Source of the DNA: Paraburkholderia polaris
GTDB taxonomy: Bacteria > Pseudomonadota > Gammaproteobacteria > Burkholderiales > Burkholderiaceae
DNA length: 64,000 nucleotides
Direction: 5' to 3'
NCBI RefSeq assembly: GCF_012927345.1
Contig: NZ_JABBGJ010000021.1
Location: 93,954-157,953 of the forward strand
Shown here: positions 47,937 to 58,894 of the stretch, one piece after another
Numbering within the stretch: position 1 is the stretch's first letter
How the letters are laid out: each line of letters starts with the position of its first letter
The notes under the pieces: model-generated
What the model was told of the DNA's origin: nothing
What the model saw: only the letters and a program-made list of their open reading frames with translations
Database searches by the model: none
Position numbers and translations under genes: made by a program

Positions 47937-48307
47937 GACTTCATACCCTTCGAGTGGAAACTTCCCCGCATCTTTGCCCGCAGTGACCGCGCGGGGAAGA
48001 TGAGCGGGCACGACAAACGATCAGCGTTTCGTGATCGTTTTCGGGGTAATCGTTTTGGTGGTGGTAATGGCGAGCTCAACCACACGGGCAGTTTTGCCGT
48101 GGAGTTTCGAAATCAGGGAGATTTGAGCTGTGTGCGCCATCGCTACAATATACACGAAAACCGGAATCCGGCGACGTCATTCGCCGCTATCGTCCGTATT
48201 ACGCGCGAATCGACCTGTTTCGAGGCCAATTCGCGCTTTAAAGGCCGCTTTGAAGACTGTTTAGCGACCTAATGACTACCTGCGCCTACTACCTACTTCA
48301 AAGCACC
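47937..48307. other. Intergenic region between leuB and asd, no gene seen
   Basis: 371 bases between the leuB stop and the asd start, both on the minus strand. A TATATT box on the minus strand (near 48149-48154) could belong to an asd promoter, but I found no matching -35 box. No small gene is supported. Confidence 0.4.
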
Positions 48308-49375
48308 TTACAGCGCGGCGACCACTGCATCGCCCATCGCCACGGTGCCGACCTGCTTGCAACCCGGCGTCAAAATGTCGCCCGTGCGATAGCCCTGTTC
48401 CAGCACCTTCTTCACCGCGGTTTCGATGCGATCCGCCTGTTCCGCCTTGTTCAGCGAATAGCGCAGCATCATCGCGGCCGACAGGATCGTTGCCAGCGGA
48501 TTCGCCACGCCCTTGCCGGCGATATCCGGCGCCGAACCGTGCGACGGTTCGTACAAGCCCTTGTTGTTCTTGTCGAGCGAGGCCGACGGCAGCATGCCGA
48601 TCGAACCCGTCAGCATCGCGGCTTCGTCGGAGAGAATGTCGCCAAACATGTTGCCTGTGACGACCACGTCGAACGCTTTGGGCGCCTTCACCAACTGCAT
48701 GGCCGCGTTGTCGACATACATGTGCGACAGTTCGACATCCGCGTATTCCTTCGACACGTCGATCATCACGTCGCGCCAGAACTGCGACGTTTCAAGCACA
48801 TTGGCCTTGTCCACGCTCGTCAGCTTCTTCTGGCGCTTTTGCGCGGCCTGAAACGCGACGTGCGCAATGCGGCGCACTTCGGGTTCCGAATAACGCATCG
48901 TGTCGAAGCCTTCCTTCGAGCCTTCGAACAGCCCATCCGGCGACGAACGCACGCCGCGCGGCGCGCCGAAGTAGATGTCGCCATTCAGTTCGCGCACGAT
49001 CAGGATGTCCAGACCCGAAACGATTTCTTCCTTCAACGACGAAGCGCCCGTGAGTTGCGGATAGCAGATTGCCGGGCGGAAGTTCGCGAACAGCTGCAGG
49101 TGCTTGCGCAGACCGAGAATCGCCTGCTCCGGACGCAGCGCGCGTTCGAGCGAGTCGTACTTCCAGTCGCCAACGGCGCCGAACAGGATCGCGTCAGCTT
49201 CTTTCGCCAGCGCCAGCGTCGAATCGGGCAGCGGATGGCCCTTTGCTTCGTAGCCCGCGCCGCCAACCGGCGCTTCTTCGAGTTCGAACTTTTCGCCGAG
49301 CACGTTCAGGACCTTGACGGCCTCCTTAACGATTTCGGGACCGATGCCGTCGCCCGGCAAGACTGCGATCTTCAT
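48308..49375 (-). CDS. leuB: 3-isopropylmalate dehydrogenase
   Basis: 355 residues from the ATG at 49375 (MKIAVLPGDGIGPEIV). It oxidises and decarboxylates 3-isopropylmalate in leucine synthesis. Metal and substrate residues lie in MLRYSLNKAEQADRIE and SVDKANVLETSQFWRDV; the NAD-binding EPSHGSAPDIAGKGVANP is present. It follows leuD by 26 bases, last of leuC-leuD-leuB. Confidence 0.97.
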   Translation of the reverse strand: MKIAVLPGDGIGPEIVKEAVKVLNVLGEKFELEEAPVGGAGYEAKGHPLPDSTLALAKEADAILFGAVGDWKYDSLERALRPEQAILGLRKHLQLFANFRPAICYPQLTGASSLKEEIVSGLDILIVRELNGDIYFGAPRGVRSSPDGLFEGSKEGFDTMRYSEPEVRRIAHVAFQAAQKRQKKLTSVDKANVLETSQFWRDVMIDVSKEYADVELSHMYVDNAAMQLVKAPKAFDVVVTGNMFGDILSDEAAMLTGSIGMLPSASLDKNNKGLYEPSHGSAPDIAGKGVANPLATILSAAMMLRYSLNKAEQADRIETAVKKVLEQGYRTGDILTPGCKQVGTVAMGDAVVAAL

Positions 49376-49401
49376 GCGAGTTTCCTTGATGATTTTTTCG
49401 T

Positions 49402-50055
49402 TTATCCGACGATGCGGTGATTTAGCCAAGGCTGCTTCGCGATCCGCTCGGCTTCGAACTGGCGAATCTTGTCAGCGTGACGCAGCGTGAGGCCGATATC
49501 GTCGAAGCCATTCAGCAGGCAGTACTTGCGGAACGCAGCCACTTCGAACGGATATTCGGCGCCACCGTCCGACGTGCGCACGACTTGCGCTTCCAGGTCG
49601 ACGGTCAGCTTGAAGCCGTTGAACGCGTAGGTTTCGTTGAACAGGTGATCGACTTGCTGTTCGGTCAGCACGATCGGCAGCAGGCCGTTCTTGAAACAGT
49701 TGTTGTAGAAGATATCGGCGAAGCTCGGCGCAATGATCGCGCGGAAACCATACTGCTCCAGCGCCCACGGAGCATGCTCACGCGAACTGCCGCAACCGAA
49801 GTTCTTGCGCGCCAACAGCACCGATGCGCCCTGATAGCGCGGCTGATTCAGCACGAAGTCCGGATTCAGCGGACGCTTCGAGTTGTCCTGACCCGGCTCG
49901 CCGTGGTCGAGATAACGCCATTCGTCGAACGCGTTCGGACCGAAGCCCGTGCGCTTGATCGACTTCAGGAATTGCTTCGGAATGATCGCGTCCGTGTCGA
50001 CGTTCTCGCGATCGAGCGGCGCCACGACGCCGGTGTGTACGATGAATTTATCCAT
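49402..50055 (-). CDS. leuD: 3-isopropylmalate dehydratase small subunit
   Basis: 217 residues from the ATG at 50055 (MDKFIVHTGVVAPLDR). With LeuC it isomerises 2- to 3-isopropylmalate. The swivel-domain motifs NVDTDAIIPKQFLK and KNFGCGSSREHAPWAL are intact. It lies downstream of leuC but is separated from it by a small entericidin gene. Confidence 0.97.
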   Translation of the reverse strand: MDKFIVHTGVVAPLDRENVDTDAIIPKQFLKSIKRTGFGPNAFDEWRYLDHGEPGQDNSKRPLNPDFVLNQPRYQGASVLLARKNFGCGSSREHAPWALEQYGFRAIIAPSFADIFYNNCFKNGLLPIVLTEQQVDHLFNETYAFNGFKLTVDLEAQVVRTSDGGAEYPFEVAAFRKYCLLNGFDDIGLTLRHADKIRQFEAERIAKQPWLNHRIVG

Positions 50056-50144
50056 GACGCTTGCGCCTGTTTCAAGACCGGGCGATGCGCGTGGCGGCCG
50101 GAAAGCCGCCCGGCGCGTCGCCGGCAAAAATCAAAAACCGCTCA

Positions 50145-50300
50145 TTAATTAGCGTGGTTGCTAATCGAATTGCCGAGGTGTGACATGTCCTCGCCGAATC
50201 CGTGCACCGTGTTGCAGCCGGCCAGACCGAGCAATAGCCCGGCCAGGGTACCGAGTGCGAAGCGGCGCAATAGAGTGGTGCGATTCATGTTCTTCATCAT
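50145..50300 (-). CDS. Entericidin EcnA/EcnB-family small lipoprotein
   Basis: About 51 residues on the minus strand between leuC and leuD. A positively charged start (NRTTLLRRF) is followed by a hydrophobic stretch ending in the lipobox GLAGC, then NTVHGFGEDMSHLGNSI, the entericidin pattern (C-N-T-x-x-G-x-G-x-D). It should be a membrane-anchored lipoprotein; family members in Escherichia coli are linked to a bacteriolytic toxin/antidote pair and envelope stress, but here only one is present. Three ATGs (50300, 50297, 50288) could start it; the first is five bases after the leuC stop, so it may be coupled to leuC translation. Confidence 0.85.
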   Translation of the reverse strand: MMKNMNRTTLLRRFALGTLAGLLLGLAGCNTVHGFGEDMSHLGNSISNHAN

Positions 50301-50305
50301 GCGAT

Positions 50306-51715
<1,410 letters not shown>

Positions 51716-51965
51716 GGTATGCGGAGTAGTAATGACTGCGGGCTGACTGTGTCGGTCGATTATGCCACGCAGAACCCCGCTTAGGGCCTATGAATCAAGG
51801 GAAAAACCGATAAAAAACAGTGAGTTGGGTGGTAGTGACGATACCTGTATGGGCGTTACCCGGCACGGGATTGCGTGGCGTGCGCGATGCAACGCCACGC
51901 AAGCTCAGGGGTTAGCGCGGCATGGCACTTCATGCGCCAACACACGCGGCTACGCACGTTCTGGC

Positions 51966-53216
51966 TCAGCGCTCGAGATCGAACCCCAGTTGCGCGCGCC
52001 CCAACGGCGTCAAATCGCTTTCCTGTACACGGCCGATAAAGTCGGTTTCGAAATGATCGGCGGGGAAATCCGGTGGGCTCTCGCCGCGCAGGAAACTCGG
52101 CAGTTGGCGCTTCAGATAGGCCTCGTTTTTCGCGCACCATGGCGCGGACGAGATGTACATCACGTTGCTGTAGCCGCTGCCTTTATGCGCGTCTTCGACC
52201 GAATGCACGACGTCGCTGTGCCAGAACACAGCGTCGCCAGCCTGCATGTGCGGAATCGGCGTGACCGCTTCGAGCAGCAGGCTGTGCCATTCAGGTTTGA
52301 TCGAGAGTGCACGCGCCGGTTGTGCGCCGCAGAGTTCGTCGTCGGGAACATCGTCCTGCAGCGCACGGAGGACGACGTACGCCATCGCGTTGGCGATTGG
52401 GATCAATTGCAGCGTACCGTCACCCGGTCCTTGTGGCGTCAGCGCGGTCCAGCCCTGGAAGGTGCGGAACATCGAGCATACGGCTGGCGACGGGATCTCC
52501 TGCACATCGGGACGGAAGGCGGCGTCAAACGGGTCGTACGCGCGCCAGTTGCCTGACAGCACGTGCCGGTAGACCTGCTGAAAATTCGGATCGAGCCAGC
52601 GTTCGACCGATCCGCCGTCGACGTGCGGTGACAAACCCAGCGATTCCGAGCCGGGCGGCCGGCGGCGGATACGATCCGCGTAGACCGGCACGCGCTCCGG
52701 ATCGAAGTGCTGCTTCCCTTCGCTCTCCGACGTCCACAAACGATTGAGGAACACGCGCGTGTTCGTCAACTGCTCGGACTGCCGCGCCGCCGTTTGCGGG
52801 TTCGACCAATACACGCCGTAAATCTGCGGTTTGCTCGACGAGAGATTGCCGAAGTATTTGTCCTCTGCGCGGTGCGTGAGCTTCTCGTCGAGGTTATTGC
52901 GCTCGACGTATTGCGCGATTTCATCGTTCCAGTCGCTGGCTTGCTGGCGAGTGAAAACACCGCGCACCACGCATGCGCCGCGCGTCTTGATCCGGGCGAT
53001 CGTGGCGGGGTCGACGTCGCCGGAAACGATACTCGCGTAATCGAACACGGGAATCGCTTCGCGCCCCTGCTCACGGTCGCGGCGGATGGCGTCGACCTGC
53101 TGCCGGATCGCGCCTTCGACTTCGTTGAACACCTGCGCATAGTTCGGCAACGCGGCGCGCAGCGCGCGTTTCGTGGTACGGATCGCTTCCGGAAGATTGT
53201 CGATCACGAGCGGCAT
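51966..53216 (-). CDS. DUF1479 family protein, probable Fe(II)/2-oxoglutarate-type oxygenase fold
   Basis: 416 residues, cytoplasmic. The sequence matches the YbiU/DUF1479 family (RGVFTRQQASDWNDEI, KPQIYGVYWSNPQT). A possible metal triad is visible: the HxD pair H198-D200 in LGLSPHVDGG and a distal histidine in VFWHSDVVHSVEDAHKG, as in iron/2-oxoglutarate oxygenases. The substrate is unknown. A divergent AraC-type regulator starts 146 bases away and probably controls it. The start MPLVIDNLPEAI fits the family. Confidence 0.78.
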   Translation of the reverse strand: MPLVIDNLPEAIRTTKRALRAALPNYAQVFNEVEGAIRQQVDAIRRDREQGREAIPVFDYASIVSGDVDPATIARIKTRGACVVRGVFTRQQASDWNDEIAQYVERNNLDEKLTHRAEDKYFGNLSSSKPQIYGVYWSNPQTAARQSEQLTNTRVFLNRLWTSESEGKQHFDPERVPVYADRIRRRPPGSESLGLSPHVDGGSVERWLDPNFQQVYRHVLSGNWRAYDPFDAAFRPDVQEIPSPAVCSMFRTFQGWTALTPQGPGDGTLQLIPIANAMAYVVLRALQDDVPDDELCGAQPARALSIKPEWHSLLLEAVTPIPHMQAGDAVFWHSDVVHSVEDAHKGSGYSNVMYISSAPWCAKNEAYLKRQLPSFLRGESPPDFPADHFETDFIGRVQESDLTPLGRAQLGFDLER

Positions 53217-53362
53217 GGTTTGTCTCCTGACATCGGTTTTGTGTGGGGCTGCAGTACGTCCAGATTAGGGACCTTTGGCATCCGGCATGCATCCTGTCCG
53301 GCCAATTACCGATACAATTCAGACATTCGCCGCCGTTCCTTCTCGCGGCCAGGTTGCGTACC

Positions 53363-54427
53363 GTGAAACCCCAATACGAACGCGTCACCATCCCCGACGG
53401 CTGCTCGATTCGCGTCTACCATCGGCAGCTCGCGCAGATCCCGTTCGAGTGGCACCACCACCCTGAATATGAACTCACGCTGACAATGAATAGCCGTGGC
53501 CGGCGCTTCATCGGCGACCATATCGCCGATTACAGCGGCGACGATCTCGTGCTGGTGCCGCCGGATATGCCGCACACGTGGGCGTCGACAGAGCCGATCG
53601 ATGCGCGCGAGCCGCAGGTGGCGATCGTGGTCTGGTTCAGCGGCGATTGGGTGCGGCGGATGGCGGATTGCTGCCCGGAGTTTGCTTCGTTGCGGACGCT
53701 GTTGAGGCGCGGTGCGCCGGGGCTGCGGTTTGCGCCTGATGCCGTGGCGTTGATGCGCGGGCAGGTGGGCGCCTTGCTGAATGAGTCGCCGCGTGTGCGG
53801 CTGGGCGCGGTGCTGGAAGTGCTCGCTTGCCTGTCTGAAGCGGAATCGGAGCCGTTGGCGTCGCCGGCTGCGCATGCTCACGCACGGGGCACGCGGCAAG
53901 AACGCGCTCCTGGCGCTCAAAGCGGGCAAGCGATGCAAACGGTGCAAGCCATGCATAAGGCCGGCGTCGCGCCCACTGCCGCGCCAGGCGGTAGCGCGTC
54001 GGAAGCGGAGCGGTTGAATCGCGTACTCGACCTGCTTGATCGGCGTTTCCACGAACCGTTGCGCATCGCCGAACTATGCGAGGTGGCAAACCTCTCGGAA
54101 CGCTCACTACACCGCTACTTCGTGCGGCATGTGGGCGAAAGTGTCGGGCGCTATCTGAACCGGCTGCGCATCGGCTATGCCACGCGGCAACTGACCGGCA
54201 CAGACTGGCCGATCGCGCTAATCGCCACAAAATCCGGGTTCCCGAATCTCGCCAATTTCAATCGACAGTTCCTGTCGGCGCGCGGCATGACGCCAAGCGC
54301 GTATCGGCGTTTTTTCGAAACCAACGGGCACGCGCCGAAGGATGCCGGCGCGACGCCGGCCAACCTCGAAATACGTCCGCCTTCGCTCGATCGAACCCGG
54401 CGACGCCAGGCACGCGCGCCGGCTTGA
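53363..54427 (+). CDS. AraC-family regulator divergent from the DUF1479 gene
   Basis: About 354 residues from GTG at 53363; an in-frame ATG at 53243 would place the start inside the likely promoter region. The N-terminal cupin part shows HHHPEYELTLTM and VLVPPDMPHTW. An Ala/Gln-rich linker (near 170-215) follows, then a double helix-turn-helix (LRIAELCEVANLSERSLHRYF and WPIALIATKSGFPNLANFNR). It probably regulates the divergent DUF1479 gene. The linker is longer than usual for the family. Confidence 0.85.
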   Translation: MKPQYERVTIPDGCSIRVYHRQLAQIPFEWHHHPEYELTLTMNSRGRRFIGDHIADYSGDDLVLVPPDMPHTWASTEPIDAREPQVAIVVWFSGDWVRRMADCCPEFASLRTLLRRGAPGLRFAPDAVALMRGQVGALLNESPRVRLGAVLEVLACLSEAESEPLASPAAHAHARGTRQERAPGAQSGQAMQTVQAMHKAGVAPTAAPGGSASEAERLNRVLDLLDRRFHEPLRIAELCEVANLSERSLHRYFVRHVGESVGRYLNRLRIGYATRQLTGTDWPIALIATKSGFPNLANFNRQFLSARGMTPSAYRRFFETNGHAPKDAGATPANLEIRPPSLDRTRRRQARAPA

Positions 54428-54530
54428 CGGCACGATATGGCATGGAACCGGGGCCCGTGCCACGAACTGGGCCACGCCACGACACGAAGCACGGCGCAAA
54501 GTCCCGCCCGGTACACCGCGCCACAAAACA

Positions 54531-54563
54531 AAACGCCCCAACGGTGAACCCGTTGGGGCGTTT
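54531..54563. terminator. Bidirectional terminator between the AraC gene and gltA
   Basis: Perfect 14-bp stem: 54531-54544 (AAACGCCCCAACGG) with 54550-54563 (CCGTTGGGGCGTTT), loop of five. T-rich DNA follows in both directions (TTTCTT on plus; TTTTGTTTTG on minus). It can end both the rightward regulator and the leftward gltA transcript. Confidence 0.92.
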
Positions 54564-54631
54564 CTTATCAGCTGATTCCGCACCGGTTCGCAGCAATCAC
54601 AACACTACGAACCACGCAGACTCAAACCCGA

Positions 54632-55933
54632 TCAACGTTGCGCAATCGGCTTCGCTTCACGCGGCGTATCGCCAACGAACAGCTGACGCGGACGGCCAAT
54701 TTTCTGTTCCGGATCGGCAATCATTTCGTTCCACTGTGCGATCCAACCGACCGTACGTGCCATTGCGAAGATACACGTGAACATCGACGTCGGGATGCCC
54801 AGCGCGCGTTGCACGATGCCCGAGTAGAAGTCGACGTTCGGGTACAGCTTGCGCGACACGAAGTATTCGTCTTCCAGCGCGATCTTTTCCAGCGCCATGG
54901 CCAGCTTGAACAGCGGGTCGTCGTGCAGGCCCAGCTCTTCCAGCACTTCGTGGCAGGTTTCGCGCATCAGCTTCGCACGCGGATCGTAGTTCTTGTAGAC
55001 GCGGTGACCGAAGCCCATCAGCTTCACGCCCGAGTTCTTGTCCTTCACCTGCTTGATGAACTCAGGAATGTTGTCGACCGAGCCGATTTCTTCCAGCATG
55101 TTCAGTGCGGCTTCGTTCGCACCACCGTGCGCCGGGCCCCACAGACAAGCGATACCGGCCGCGATACACGCGAACGGGTTAGCGCCCGACGAACCCGCCA
55201 GACGAACCGTCGAGGTCGACGCATTCTGTTCGTGGTCAGCGTGCAGGATCAGGATACGGTCGAGCGCGCGCACCAGCACGTCGTTGACCTTGTACTCTTC
55301 GCACGGGTTCGAGAACATCATGTGCATGAAGTTCGCGCTGTACGACAGGTCGTTCTTCGGGTACGCAAACGGCTGGCCGATGCTGTACTTGTACGCCATG
55401 GCGACCAGCGTCGGAAGCTTCGCGATCATGCGAATGGCCGACACTTCACGGTGACGCGGATTGTTGATGTCGAGCGAGTCGTGATAGAACGCCGACAGTG
55501 CGCCGACCGCAGCGACCAGAATCGCCATCGGGTGCGCGTCGCGACGGAAACCGCGGAAGAAGAAGTGCATTTGCTCATGCACCATCGTGTGCTTCGTGAC
55601 GGTGTTGACGAACTCGTCCTTCTGCTGCTCGTTCGGCAGTTCACCCTTCAGCAGCAGGTAGCAGGTTTCGAGGAAGTCAGCGTTTTCCGCGAGGTTGTCG
55701 ATCGGGTAGCCGCGGTACAGCAGCTCGCCCTTGTCGCCGTCGATGTAGGTGATCGCCGAATTGCACGCCGCCGTCGACATGAAGCCAGGGTCGTACGTGA
55801 ACTTGCCAGTCTGGCCGTACAGTTTGCGGATGTCGATCACGTCCGGGCCGAGAGTGCCCTTGTAAATCGGCATTTCAACGCTCGGCGAATTGTCGCTGAA
55901 CGATAGCGTGGCTTTAACATCTGACGGGGTCAT
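54632..55933 (-). CDS. gltA: Citrate synthase
   Basis: 433 residues, the large hexameric NADH-sensitive type of Gram-negatives. It condenses oxaloacetate and acetyl-CoA. Active-site parts: ADHEQNASTSTVRLAGSSGA, the histidine in GPAHGGANEAAL, and KLMGFGHRVYKNYDPRAK. It lies at the end of the sdhC-sdhD-sdhA-sdhB-sdhE-gltA series, all on the minus strand, and is followed by the strong bidirectional terminator. Confidence 0.97.
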   Translation of the reverse strand: MTPSDVKATLSFSDNSPSVEMPIYKGTLGPDVIDIRKLYGQTGKFTYDPGFMSTAACNSAITYIDGDKGELLYRGYPIDNLAENADFLETCYLLLKGELPNEQQKDEFVNTVTKHTMVHEQMHFFFRGFRRDAHPMAILVAAVGALSAFYHDSLDINNPRHREVSAIRMIAKLPTLVAMAYKYSIGQPFAYPKNDLSYSANFMHMMFSNPCEEYKVNDVLVRALDRILILHADHEQNASTSTVRLAGSSGANPFACIAAGIACLWGPAHGGANEAALNMLEEIGSVDNIPEFIKQVKDKNSGVKLMGFGHRVYKNYDPRAKLMRETCHEVLEELGLHDDPLFKLAMALEKIALEDEYFVSRKLYPNVDFYSGIVQRALGIPTSMFTCIFAMARTVGWIAQWNEMIADPEQKIGRPRQLFVGDTPREAKPIAQR

Positions 55934-56025
55934 AGCACATCCTCAATCGAAGTATGGAAACAGGGTTTCGATAATTTGCACGCCTGGGAACAACGGACAA
56001 GCGGCGCTCAAGACATTAGCGGCGC

Positions 56026-56301
56026 TCAGGCGTTGCGCAGCAACTCCAGCACCCGGATCACATCCGGGTCGGCAAGGTCGCCTTCCGGTTCCTTGCGGAC
56101 CAGCAGCAAGTCCATCAGGTCGTTATCGCTCAGCTCGAGCAGGCGCGTGAGAGCGCCTACATCCGCATCGCTGAGGTCATGCTCATATCGGCTGAAAAAA
56201 CGTTCAAAGATCAGATCGTTTTCCAGCAAGCCGCGCCGCGCGCGCCAGCGAAGGCGCGCGCGGCGAAGAGGGTCGGACTGATGCGATGTTTCGGTGTTCA
56301 T
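56026..56301 (-). CDS. sdhE: Succinate dehydrogenase flavinylation factor SdhE
   Basis: 91 residues. The RGxxE signature is seen in RARRGLLENDLIFERFF, followed by YEHDLSDADVGALTRLLE and a C-terminal half rich in leucine, typical of SdhE (YgfY/CptB). It helps attach FAD covalently to SdhA. It lies between sdhB and gltA. Confidence 0.95.
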   Translation of the reverse strand: MNTETSHQSDPLRRARLRWRARRGLLENDLIFERFFSRYEHDLSDADVGALTRLLELSDNDLMDLLLVRKEPEGDLADPDVIRVLELLRNA

Positions 56302-56385
56302 GTCAGTACGTGCCGGGCCGCCCCCAAGCGTACTGACCGCCCCCTCGGGGGGCAGCGAACGATAGGGAGCGTGAGGCTGTTCATA

Positions 56386-57090
56386 TCAAACTGCGCGGCG
56401 AACCATCAATTCCTTGATCTTGCCAATCGCCTTGGTCGGGTTCAGGCCCTTCGGGCAGACGTCGACGCAATTCATGATCGTATGGCAACGGAACAGACGG
56501 TACGGATCTTCCAGGTTGTCGAGGCGTTCACCCGTCGCTTCGTCGCGGCTATCCGCGATGAAACGATAGGCTTGCAACAAACCAGCCGGGCCGACGAACT
56601 TGTCCGGATTCCACCAGAAGCTCGGGCACGACGTGGAGCAGCTAGCACACAGAATACATTCGTACAGGCCGTCGAGCTCGTCGCGTTCTTCCGGCGACTG
56701 CAGACGTTCCTTTTCCGGCGGCGGCGTATCGTTGATCAGGTACGGCTTGATCGAGTGATACTGGTTGAAGAACTGCGTGAAGTCGCAGATCAGGTCGCGC
56801 ACGACGGGCAGGCCCGGCAACGGACGCAGCACTATCTTCTGCGGCAGGTCGTTCATGTTCTGCAAGCAGGCCAGACCGTTCTTGCCGTTGATGTTCATCG
56901 CGTCCGAACCGCACACGCCTTCCCGGCACGAACGGCGGAACGACAAGGTTTCGTCCATCGCCTTCAGCTTGAGCAGCGCGTCGAGCAGCATGCGTTCGTG
57001 CGAGTCGATTTCGATCTCGTACGTTTGCATGCGCGGTGCCGCGTCCTTATCCGGGTCGTAGCGGTAAATTTCAAATGTACGCTTAGCCAT
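56386..57090 (-). CDS. sdhB: Succinate dehydrogenase iron-sulfur subunit
   Basis: 234 residues. The N-terminal [2Fe-2S] domain has CREGVCGSDAMNINGKNGLAC. The C-terminal domain has CILCASCSTSCP and CHTIMNCVDVCPKGLNP for the [4Fe-4S] and [3Fe-4S] clusters. It passes electrons from SdhA to the membrane quinone site. It starts 24 bases after sdhA. Confidence 0.98.
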   Translation of the reverse strand: MAKRTFEIYRYDPDKDAAPRMQTYEIEIDSHERMLLDALLKLKAMDETLSFRRSCREGVCGSDAMNINGKNGLACLQNMNDLPQKIVLRPLPGLPVVRDLICDFTQFFNQYHSIKPYLINDTPPPEKERLQSPEERDELDGLYECILCASCSTSCPSFWWNPDKFVGPAGLLQAYRFIADSRDEATGERLDNLEDPYRLFRCHTIMNCVDVCPKGLNPTKAIGKIKELMVRRAV

Positions 57091-57114
57091 TTCTGAATTC
57101 CTTTGACTTGTGCC

Positions 57115-58890
57115 TTAGAAGGTACGCGCTTTCGGCGGCACGGATTCGACGGTCAGCGGTTGCATCTGAACCGGCTTGTAGTCGAGGCGATCGCCTTCGC
57201 TGAACCACAGCGTATGGCGCAGCCAGTTTTCGTCGTCGCGATGTTCGAAGTCGTCTTGCGCGTGTGCGCCGCGGCTTTCCTTGCGCGCTTCGGCGGAAAC
57301 CATCGTGGCGCGCGCCACTTCAATCAGGTTCTCCACTTCCAGCGCTTCAATACGTGCCGTGTTGAACACCTTCGACTTGTCTTTCAGGTAGATGTTGTCG
57401 ACACGGTCAGCTACTTCGCGAATCCGCTCGACGCCTTCGGCCAGCAGCTTCGACGTGCGGAACACGCCGGCGTGCGCCTGCATCGTGGCACGGATGTCGT
57501 TAGCGACGGTTTGCGAGTATTCGCCCGACGTGGATTTGTCCAGCTTGTTCAGACGAGCCAGCGAGAAATCAGCAGCGTCGGCCGGCAGCGGCTTGTGCTC
57601 CTTGATGTCCTTCACGTGCTTGACAATGTGGTTGCCGGCCGCGCGGCCGAATACCACCAGGTCGAGCAGCGAGTTCGTGCCGAGACGGTTTGCGCCGTGC
57701 ACCGATACGCACGAGCATTCGCCCACTGCGTAGAAACCGTTGACGACTTCCTTATGATCCCTCGACGTACCAACGACCTGGCCGTTGATGTTCGTCGGGA
57801 TACCACCCATCTGATAGTGGATGGTCGGCACAACCGGAATCGGCTCTTTAATACAATCGACGTTCGCGAACTTCATGGCGATTTCGCGGATCGACGGCAG
57901 ACGCTTCATGATCGTCTCGGCGCCGATGTGCGACAGGTCGAGCAGCACGTGATCCTTGTTCGGACCCACGCCACGGCCTTCCTTGATTTCCTGGTCCATC
58001 GAACGCGAAACGAAGTCGCGCGGCGCCAAGTCCTTCAGCGTCGGTGCATAGCGTTCCATAAAACGCTCGCCGTTCGAGTTACGCAGAATGCCACCTTCAC
58101 CACGCACGCCTTCGGTAATCAGCACGCCCGCGCCGGCCACGCCGGTGGGGTGGAATTGCCAGAATTCCATGTCTTGCAATGCGATGCCCGAACGCGCAGC
58201 CATGCCGAGGCCGTCACCGGTGTTGATGAACGCGTTCGTGGATGCTGCGAAGATCCGGCCCGCGCCGCCCGTAGCGAACAGCGTGGTCTTGCCTTCGAGG
58301 ATATAAACGTCGCCGGTCTCCATTTCCAGCGCGGTCACGCCGAGCACGTCGCCGTCGGCGTCGCGGATCAGATCCAGCGCCATCCATTCGACGAAGAATT
58401 GCGTCTTGGCAGCCACGTTTTGCTGGTACAGCGTGTGCAGCAGCGCGTGACCGGTACGGTCAGCCGCCGCGCAAGCGCGTTGCACCGGCTTTTCGCCGTA
58501 GTTGGCGGTATGGCCGCCGAACGGGCGTTGGTAAATCGTGCCGTCAGCGTTGCGGTCGAACGGCATGCCGAAGTGTTCGAGCTCATACACGGCGTTCGGT
58601 GCTTCACGGCACATGAACTCGATCGCGTCCTGGTCGCCGAGCCAGTCGGAACCCTTGATCGTGTCGTAGAAGTGATAGTGCCAATTGTCTTCGCTCATGT
58701 TGCCGAGCGAAGCGCCGATGCCGCCCTGGGCAGCGACCGTGTGCGAACGCGTCGGGAACACCTTGGACAGCACGCAAACCGACAGGCCGGCGCGCGCGAG
58801 TTGCAGCGAAGCGCGCATCCCCGAGCCGCCTGCGCCGACGATAACCACGTCAAACTTGCGACGCGGCAGAGAATTCTTGATTGCAGCCAT
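57115..58890 (-). CDS. sdhA: Succinate dehydrogenase flavoprotein subunit
   Basis: 591 residues from the ATG at 58890. FAD-binding VVIVGAGGSGMRASLQLARA near the start, the histidine for covalent FAD in SHTVAAQGGIGASLGN, and the active-site region around RGEGGILRNSNGERFMERY. It oxidises succinate to fumarate. The start lies four bases after the sdhD stop. Confidence 0.98.
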   Translation of the reverse strand: MAAIKNSLPRRKFDVVIVGAGGSGMRASLQLARAGLSVCVLSKVFPTRSHTVAAQGGIGASLGNMSEDNWHYHFYDTIKGSDWLGDQDAIEFMCREAPNAVYELEHFGMPFDRNADGTIYQRPFGGHTANYGEKPVQRACAAADRTGHALLHTLYQQNVAAKTQFFVEWMALDLIRDADGDVLGVTALEMETGDVYILEGKTTLFATGGAGRIFAASTNAFINTGDGLGMAARSGIALQDMEFWQFHPTGVAGAGVLITEGVRGEGGILRNSNGERFMERYAPTLKDLAPRDFVSRSMDQEIKEGRGVGPNKDHVLLDLSHIGAETIMKRLPSIREIAMKFANVDCIKEPIPVVPTIHYQMGGIPTNINGQVVGTSRDHKEVVNGFYAVGECSCVSVHGANRLGTNSLLDLVVFGRAAGNHIVKHVKDIKEHKPLPADAADFSLARLNKLDKSTSGEYSQTVANDIRATMQAHAGVFRTSKLLAEGVERIREVADRVDNIYLKDKSKVFNTARIEALEVENLIEVARATMVSAEARKESRGAHAQDDFEHRDDENWLRHTLWFSEGDRLDYKPVQMQPLTVESVPPKARTF

Positions 58891-58894
58891 TCTT

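Noticed and set aside
53243..53362. Upstream ATG for the AraC-type regulator
   Set aside because: It would add 40 residues without family similarity and cover the promoter region shared with the divergent DUF1479 gene.
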